Both the position numbers and the translations under genes were made by a program. The notes under the pieces are model-generated. The model was not told the origin of the DNA, did not search any database, and saw only the letters and a list, made by a program, of their open reading frames with translations. DNA of 37,594 bases from Davidsoniella eucalypti. Lineage: Eukaryota > Ascomycota > Sordariomycetes > Microascales > Ceratocystidaceae. Of the stretch, positions 31,092-37,594 are shown in pieces (position 1 is the first letter of the stretch; the number at the start of each line of letters is the position of its first letter). The stretch spans positions 1-37,594 of the forward strand of contig RMBW01000183.1 of the NCBI GenBank assembly GCA_004009845.1, in the 5' to 3' direction.

Positions 31092-32364
31092 AAGCTAAGC
31101 TTTTTGTAGCTTCAATGATCATTTTCTTTTCGAAAGTTATAAAGGGGTTTTGGGCTATCTGATTTATCTTTGATCAAGAATAAAAAAAAATACAAATAAA
31201 CAGAAAAAAAACCAGAATTGATTTCAGACAGTCCTTGATTCTTTATATGTGTTCTAAGAGTTTTTTCCTCAAGAAGGACTCCAAAAGAGCTTTTTGAAAA
31301 ACAAGATGGCATTGCTATCAAGCTTTTTTAATGTTCTTTGCTGAGCAACAAGGTCTTCATATCTCCTTCACAACAAAAATTAAAGAAGCAAGAATTTCCA
31401 TTTTTCTTGGTTGTCTTTAATTTTATATATTTTGGTCCGTTTTCTTTTCTTTTCTAACTGCATAAAATCTTCAGATGAAGAGAGGAGAGGGTATTTTTTT
31501 GTCTTTTTTGGTGTCTTTCTTGGTCTCCCCTTTTTTAACTTATAACAACAAATTGTCATACTTAAAGAAGAACACTTGATGGGGTAGAATAATAAAAAAA
31601 GTTGAACAATCATTCAAGGTTTCTTTCTGATTGTATTTTGTGAATGAAGATAGATAGTAGTATATGCCGAGAATAGATGTTATCGAAGTGAAGTACATAT
31701 AACGCATGTTGGGTTATTCACGACTATTACAGCGACCACCATTTCGATATCTTTCTTCTTTAAACTGCAGTTATATTATGCTGGGTTTTCAAATTATTTC
31801 TCTGTCATACAATCCTTTCCTTTTTCAAACGTCGGCGTCGGCTATCCATGTTATTCCTCTTTATCCCCTCAATTTCACTGCCAACAGTATAGATTCTCCC
31901 AAACCCTTTACTGTCTTGTCTAAATCTTGTACAAGCGGTGTTAGAGAGATTGAGTGTTGTCTGGGGATCTGGTTCAGGAGTGAATCCCGTTGCAATTTCA
32001 CCTCTCTGAGGTTGTGTGACGTCTGGGAAACCCAAGGTGAAAGTGGCATACAAATGGTAACAATTGTGTGTTCTTTATAGTAGAGCTCAAAGTTGACCGA
32101 GCGGTGACTTTAGTGTCCATGTAAAACGAGTAGGCGATATATGCCAGTTGTTCGATATTTTGTGTGCTTGTCAAAGTGCTGAATTCATTCTAAATACCTC
32201 TCATTTGTCGTTTTAGCCGTTTTCTGCCGTGGTGTAAACGTCGTCCCGAATCATGATACGCTTGCTGGCTTCATTGTTGTTGGTAGATGTGATCACGTTC
32301 AAGTGTTTGGGGCCTCGTGGTGGCGAGAAAAGGCGCGACTAACCCTATGGTCGAATAACCCCGC
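31092..32364. other. Stm1 3' flank and unresolved 5' side of the LINE
   Basis: The Stm1 3' UTR and AT-rich flank extend to about 31700. From about 31700 to 32364 composition becomes more balanced. The 5' UTR of the retrotransposon must begin somewhere here, perhaps after 32080, but no target-site duplication can be identified because the 3' end is outside the window. Confidence 0.4.
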
Positions 32365-33915
32365 ATGTATGTACAGTATATGTATTTGACTAGATATAAA
32401 CTAAAACATTTTTTTGCGAAAAATACTGCTATATTTTTCCAAATAACTTCTACTTTTACTAAAAAGTACAATCCCGATATCTCCCTTTACAAAATGCTCC
32501 TTGCGGGCTGTGAAGGCGCGCTGGCCGCCCTCAACAAGCGGATGCTGGCCGCCAAAACGATCGCGCTACTCCTAGAAGACGCGTTGCAGCAGATAAATTC
32601 GCGCAAAAACTCGGAAACTGAGACCGAGTTTTGCAATCTGCTTTTCAAGGCTGTATCTGATACAGCTGAGAACAAGGTCACGGAGTTCATATACAACTCC
32701 AACACACCTGCCCCTTTGTCGACCGACAGGCCGACACTCCCACCCAAAGACGCCCCTCAAAAGGCCCCTCCGAAGGCAGACCCGCCTACGACACCCTCAA
32801 GCGTCCCTACCTCCCCCCCGAAGGTAGCCCGGCCCGTTCAGCCTCCTCGCCCGAAGAGGACGGACAAAGCTGATCCTGCGCCCACTCTGGAGAGAAAGAG
32901 AGCGCCAGAAGGCGAGCACCCTGCCGCCCCTAACCCGAAGTCCCCCCCGACCTCATACGCTGCCGCTCTGGCATCCTCAGACGGTAGCACCAACAAAATG
33001 ATCGACCTGCGGGCCAAAAAGCCCACAGCACAGAAAACCAAGCCAGGTAACTCGTCTTCTGGCCCCTTCAGAATCTTCCTTCGTCTGCCGGCGAACTCCC
33101 CCCAGAGACTCTGGGGCGCCGCGGAAACCAAAAACCTGTTGGTCAGACACCTAGATGTCTGTGCGAGCGATATAAAGCTCGTCAAACAAGTAAACTCTGG
33201 CTTCTCCCTGTCCTTCGACAACAAGACCGCAATGACTGCGGCTCTGCTAAAGATGGACAAAGTAGCAACTGTCTTCAGCGGGTGCACAGTTGATACCGCA
33301 GCAAGGTGGTACACCTACGTGGTAAACCGGGTTCCCAAGAACATTAGGAACATTGTCGGTCAGGTCAGCCTGGTGACTCTTTCGACGATCCAGGAAGAGA
33401 TCGAAAGCCAGTTAGGTGTGAAGGCCACTCGCGTGGCCCTGTCCCGACACAACTGTGACACGACAACAACTCTCTCGGTGGTTTTCTCACTAGAGAGACC
33501 ACTGAAATCCTACCTGAAACTCTTCGGGTCCAGTGCTCCGGCGGCCAAAGCCAGGCACCATGAACAAGTCCACCAGTGCGACGCCTGCTTCGGGTTCCAC
33601 CGAACAGAAGGTTGCCCGAGAAAAGAATTATGCCCTAACTGCGGTCAGCGGCAGCACACAACCCCCTGCCCAAGGCCAATTACCTGCGTAAACTGCCTTG
33701 GCCCACATATCTCAAAGGACCTAAGCTGTCCGGTCCGCCCTTCTGTCAAGAATGGCACTGTACGCTTTCTCCCGACTGAGACTGTGAAGAAGATCCGGGC
33801 CAACTTCACTCAAAAACCGGCGCCCGCCTCCCCCGGGCCCACATCCGAACCAATGACCATGGACGCAGATGAGTCCACCACCAATGACGCCGCTCCTACA
33901 TCCCCCCGGAGGTAG
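32365..33915 (+). CDS. LINE ORF1, gag-like RNA-binding protein
   Basis: Intact frame of 516 codons. The AT-rich first 43 codons may be leader sequence; translation more likely starts at the ATG at 32494 (MLLAGCEGALAALNKRM), giving 473 residues. ORF1 proteins bind the element's RNA and form the RNP for retrotransposition. A helical N-terminus is followed by a Pro/Lys/Ala-rich linker and an RRM-like region (from about FRIFLRLPANSPQRLWG). Then come three zinc knuckles in a row: CDACFGFHRTEGC, CPNCGQRQHTTPC and CVNCLGPHISKDLSC. The tail is Pro/Thr-rich. It stops two bases before an ATG at 33918 and about 58 bases before the first ORF2 ATG in the endonuclease frame. Confidence 0.88.
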   Translation: MYVQYMYLTRYKLKHFFAKNTAIFFQITSTFTKKYNPDISLYKMLLAGCEGALAALNKRMLAAKTIALLLEDALQQINSRKNSETETEFCNLLFKAVSDTAENKVTEFIYNSNTPAPLSTDRPTLPPKDAPQKAPPKADPPTTPSSVPTSPPKVARPVQPPRPKRTDKADPAPTLERKRAPEGEHPAAPNPKSPPTSYAAALASSDGSTNKMIDLRAKKPTAQKTKPGNSSSGPFRIFLRLPANSPQRLWGAAETKNLLVRHLDVCASDIKLVKQVNSGFSLSFDNKTAMTAALLKMDKVATVFSGCTVDTAARWYTYVVNRVPKNIRNIVGQVSLVTLSTIQEEIESQLGVKATRVALSRHNCDTTTTLSVVFSLERPLKSYLKLFGSSAPAAKARHHEQVHQCDACFGFHRTEGCPRKELCPNCGQRQHTTPCPRPITCVNCLGPHISKDLSCPVRPSVKNGTVRFLPTETVKKIRANFTQKPAPASPGPTSEPMTMDADESTTNDAAPTSPRR

Positions 33916-33973
33916 CCATGGAAACGACATGCGACGCCAACGCCAACACCACCATCCCTCCCACTGTATCTGA

Positions 33974-34755
33974 ATGTTAGGACAACCTAATAGAACGATC
34001 CGTGGACAGGAAGCCCCCAATCGCCGCCCCCACCTTCTCAGCTTATTCCAAGCAAACGTAGGTAGGGGTGGCCCGGCGCACGACCTTGCCCTCCACCTAG
34101 CGGAGACAAACAAAGCTGATATGGTCCTAATTCAAGAGCCTTTCACCTTCATGGACAGGCACGGCGCCTACACCGTAAAGGGACACACCAATTGGGACAC
34201 TTACAAACCAATTGCCAGTCCAGAAACCCGTCCCAGAGCTGTTACCTACATTAGAAAAACGCTGAACCTCCAACCGGTGCAACTCTGCCCGGCCAGGACC
34301 GGGACTGTGTTTGGCTAAGGATATCTAACAATGGAAGGGACTTTCAAATTATAAATGTGTACAAACACAACCAAACCCCCACCGCTGAGCTAATTAGGTG
34401 GCTGACCCCTACCCCGGATAAATGCCTGATAGCTGGGGATTTTAATCTACACCATCCACAATGGGAACCTGGAATGACTGCCTCTACAGGAGCGAACGAC
34501 TTTGCTAACTGGATAGAGGAAGCTAACCTCTCCCTCACAACCCCCCCCGGTGTACCAACGCACTCCCGTGGACACACACTGGATCTATGTTTCTCGAACA
34601 TTCCCAGTGTTGTGTCTGAGGTAGTCAGTACCTTGGACACCACCTCTGACCACTCCACAATCTGGACCAAACTCCCCATGGGCAGGCCCTTACCCTCGGC
34701 CCCACCCCTAGGCTACACTCTTGACCTCAATAGAGTGCCGGAGCTGAGAAGCTCT
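33974..34755 (+). pseudogene. LINE ORF2, endonuclease part (frameshifted)
   Basis: APE-type endonuclease that nicks target DNA to prime reverse transcription. It is read in two frames: 33974-~34305, then ~34303 onward. Catalytic landmarks are present: LFQANVGRG (Asn), VLIQEPF (Glu), CLIAGDFNLHHPQW (Asp, Asn) and TSDHSTIW (Asp, His). The first frame ends at a TAA (34316-34318), while the second frame is already in register before it, consistent with loss of one base between about 34280 and 34312. Confidence 0.85.
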
Positions 34756-36196
34756 TTCAGATTAATCCCCTCCCCTCTCTCCCATCCCCATCTTCTCCTC
34801 CCAACACGGACCTACTAGATGAAGCAGTTGACCGACTGAACGGAGCCATTGATACAGCCCTTGCTGCTACCATGCCCCGCCGGACGAAGTCACCTCGCAG
34901 AGGCACTCCGTGGTGGAATGAAGAGTGCAAGAAAGCCATCGGAGAGTACAAAGACGCACTTGTCACATCGAACTTTCGCCTCGAAACCCTTCTTGCCACA
35001 AAAAAGAATATCCGAAACGCTGTGAGGCGTGCAAAGAGATCCTTTTTTAGACAAAAAATCGCGGATGCCAACAACCCGGAAAGCTTATGGAAAATAGCTA
35101 GATGGAGGCATCCCAACAACTCCTTGGGTAGCCCCCCACTCCGAGACGACAACGACACGACAGCTACCACCCCTCTGGAAAAGATGGACCTCCTGGCAAA
35201 GCATCTCCTCAACCGTGGAGACCTTTCTAAGGACCTGGATCCGTCCTCTTTCCACTCAACACCTCTGCGCAACATTGAGCTAGATCTCGGCCCCAACCCA
35301 ACGGAAGTCCGGAGAGCAGTCATCGGTGCGAAAAACGCCACCCCAGGCCGGGATGGCATTTCCGTTACCATTTTGAAAGCCCTCTGGGATGACCTGGAGC
35401 CATTCGTAACTCTGCTCTTTAAATTGTGCATAACATGGGGACACCACCCAGCGGCCTTCAAAGTCGCTGAAATAGTGATCATCCCCAAACCCGACAAAGA
35501 CCCGTCTCTCCCCAGTTCTTGGCGACCCATTGCCCTCCTACCCTGTCTTGGCAAAGGGCTGGAACGGCTAATCGCTAGAAAGATCGCCCATTCGGCTATC
35601 GAGAACTCTATCCTTCACCCACAACAGTTTGGAGCCCTCCCGAAACGGAGTGCGACAGACCTTGTAGCCTGTGTGATACATGATATAGAGAAGAACTGGA
35701 GCGAGCGAAAAGTCTGCACTCTGGTGACTATGGATGTTAAAGGAGCCTTTGACGCCATTCTCCCAGGCAGACTCCAATGCCGCCTCCGTGAACAAGGCTG
35801 GCCCCCAAATCTGATAAAATGGGTAGGCTCCTTTGTCACAAACAGAAAATGCCGACTTCGACTGGGCACAGAAAGATCCACTGAGAAAGACATATTGTGT
35901 GGAGTCCCGCAAGGCTCCCCCATATCGCCCATTCTCTTCATGTTGTTCATCCAACCCCTAGTCAGCTCCAACAACCGCTTCAGCTACGCTGATGATGTGG
36001 CCATCTTAACCTCTGGAAAGACATTGTCCGCGTCGGCATCCTTAGCCAAAAGAACGGCTAAAAGAATGCATACATGGGCAAAAGAAAACGGAGTTGAGTT
36101 TGCCCCACACAAAACCGAAGTTATCCACTTCACAAGAGCCTGGTCAAAGCCTCACCCACCCCTAGAGATTGGAGGAGTGGACATCCACCCCAAAAA
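34743..36196 (+). pseudogene. LINE ORF2, reverse transcriptase part (frameshifted at both ends)
   Basis: Reverse transcriptase of the non-LTR type, in a third frame. In order: a basic linker (PRRTKSPRRGTPWWNEECKK), ATPGRDGISVTILKA, SWRPIALLPCLGKGLERLI, motif A TMDVKGAFDAI, GVPQGSPISPILFML, and catalytic YADDVAIL. All catalytic aspartates are kept. It is out of frame with the endonuclease (one base short between about 34730 and 34815) and with the RNase H part (one base short in the A-run at 36192-36196, followed by TGA at 36201-36203). Confidence 0.9.
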
Positions 36197-37594
36197 GATA
36201 TGAGATGGCTTGGGTTCTGGCTAGACTCTAAACTAACATTCACTAAACATGTGGAGACCTGGGCCTCGAAGGGACGCAAAGCTGCCAACTTCCTCAGGTC
36301 CCTCTCACATACCCAGAGTGGCATCCCCCCTGCCATGGCTCGACTCGCTGTCATAGCCTGTGTGATCCCCACTCTGTTCTACGGTGCAGAAGCCTACTGG
36401 CCTGGACTCCTTACTATAAACGGTAAAGGAAAACAGGTAAAAACAGGAGCACTACACCTCGCTGACAAGCTGGAACGTGTACTCCGGGTGGCTCTGAGAG
36501 CAATCCTACCCGTCTGGAAAACTACACCCGCCTCCGCCCTCCACCGTGAAGCGGCAATCGCCCCTGCACTTCTCCTCCTGGAGAACAAACGAAGACTCCT
36601 GGCTGCAAGATGGACTAGCCTGGACCACAATCACCCTCTGGTAACCCGGTCCTCCGCTAGCTCTATGACACGGCTGGGACGTACACTGGAGACCATAAGA
36701 GCCCTCCCCCCCAGACCCCTACTAATGCCTCCACCCAAGAGTCCCCCCCCTCCTACCCAGACCAAAGAGAACTTTGATCAATCTAAGCTACGGAAACTCA
36801 CCAACAGCATGGACATCATGGTATACTCTGACGGATCAAAACTGGAAGATGGACGAACTGGATGGGGATTTGCCATATATCAAGGTAACTGGCTAGTTGA
36901 TAGACAACGAGGATCCCTAGGAAAGAATCATGAAGTATTTGATGCCGAGATAGTGGGTGCCCTGAATGGCCTGAAATTGGCCCTTCAAGCCCCATGCACA
37001 CATCTCGCAAAGAACATTCATGTCATTCTTGACAATCAAGCAGCATATGCTTGCCTCTTCCCCGGCTCCGCACCAACAGACACCAGCCAAGCCCAGATCT
37101 TAGAGTTTCACTCTCTGGCCCGAACTTGGCCGGATAGACGGCGGTGCCGCCATGTCAAAGCTGGACAAGTCACCCCAATATGGGTCCCTGGACACATTGG
37201 TATACCTGGCAATGAGATAGCAGATTCTCTGGCCAAGGAAGGCGCTACTTTACCCCCACCTCCAAACCTGCCTCCCTCCATCGCTCATATCAAACGAGCT
37301 GCTCGGAGTCGGCTTCAGGAGGAGTACACTGACTGGTGGACATCCTCCGCCCCGACAACTTACAAGGACCTGGGACTTTCTGCAAGCCTCAGGACCCCCT
37401 TCGAACTGTCTCTCCCAAGGAGACACTGGGCCGCCTGCTGGCCGCCCGATCACATCACGGAGACTTTGTGGACTACCACCTTCGCCTACACCATGCAAAC
37501 TTTACAGATTCATGTTCTTGTGGAAAAAAGAGGACCACTACATTTTCTTCTCTGCTGGAAGGGCAAACGGTCAAAGGTTTTCTCACGAAGACCG
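36197..37594 (+). pseudogene. LINE ORF2, RNase H and C-terminal Cys/His part (frameshifted, partial)
   Basis: A thumb and connection region (DMRWLGFWLDSKLTFTKHV) is followed by a complete-looking RNase H domain: VYSDGSKLEDGRTGWGFAIY (Asp), EVFDAEIVGALNGL (Glu), HVILDNQAAYACL (Asp), and WVPGHIGIPGNEIADSLAKE (His, Asp). The C-terminal knuckle (DSCSCG...HFLLC) is split by a shift at about 37415-37426 and another in the A6 run near 37524-37529. The window ends before the stop codon and 3' UTR. Confidence 0.88.

Larger units (their letters stand above)
32365..37594 (+). mobile_element. Tad1-like non-LTR retrotransposon (LINE), 3' end outside window
   Basis: Two-ORF LINE: a gag-like ORF1 with zinc knuckles, then ORF2 with an APE-type endonuclease, reverse transcriptase, RNase H and a C-terminal Cys/His motif, in the order of the fungal Tad1 clade. 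It is clearly more GC-rich than its flanks and shows no accumulation of stop codons from C-to-T change, so it has not been hit by RIP and is probably a recent insertion. The left boundary given is the start of the ORF1 frame; the 5' UTR should extend further left. The nearest gene, Stm1, ends about 1.3 kb upstream. Confidence 0.93.

Noticed and set aside
31805..32053. 82-codon minus-strand frame between Stm1 and the LINE
   Set aside because: The residue mix looks partly protein-like, but there is no ATG at its start, no clear exon partner and no known motif.

Overview
The window is nuclear DNA of a filamentous ascomycete (Pezizomycotina, probably a Sordariomycete; the class is my inference and cannot be settled from this window). 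The evidence is short GT-AG introns with RCTAAC-type branch points, intron-containing tRNA genes, pyrimidine-rich leaders, a fungal-style COP9 signalosome subunit, a Yap/Pap1-type bZIP factor, an Stm1 homologue and a Tad1-like LINE. Five protein genes are well supported, and a sixth encodes a secreted repeat protein of unknown role. Together with two tRNAs they fill less than half of the sequence.

Layout. 963-2885 (+) is CSN1 in five exons. 3356-3578 (+) holds tRNA-Phe(GAA) and tRNA-Pro(AGG), both with introns, 37 nt apart with no T-run between them, so they are probably one pol III transcript. 4065-6902 (+) is a single-exon mitochondrial-type PPR protein preceded by a six-codon uORF. 9132-10007 (+) is a secreted protein made of nine near-identical ~30-residue units. 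12154-14841 (-) is a basic Ser/Thr/Pro-rich protein in two exons with a KENxxP motif, possibly a NuSAP-like spindle protein. 14842-23930 has no convincing gene: it is AT-rich in the middle, and its last ~1.9 kb look like the leader of the next gene. 23931-25492 (+) is a four-exon bZIP regulator with a likely GC-AG intron. 28673-31091 (+) is Stm1 in six exons, one of only 19 nt. 32365 to the right edge is a non-LTR retrotransposon with an intact ORF1 and an ORF2 broken by single-base shifts; the window ends inside it.

The genes do not form a pathway. They are independent housekeeping or regulatory functions: cullin deneddylation, translation (tRNAs and the ribosome-bound Stm1), mitochondrial RNA metabolism and stress-type transcription. 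The items most worth following are the secreted repeat protein, whose layout resembles a processed peptide or pheromone precursor but lacks the usual core and KR sites, and the candidate dicistronic tRNA-Phe/tRNA-Pro unit. Next come the possible fungal NuSAP-like protein and the LINE copy whose only visible lesions are 1-nt indels.
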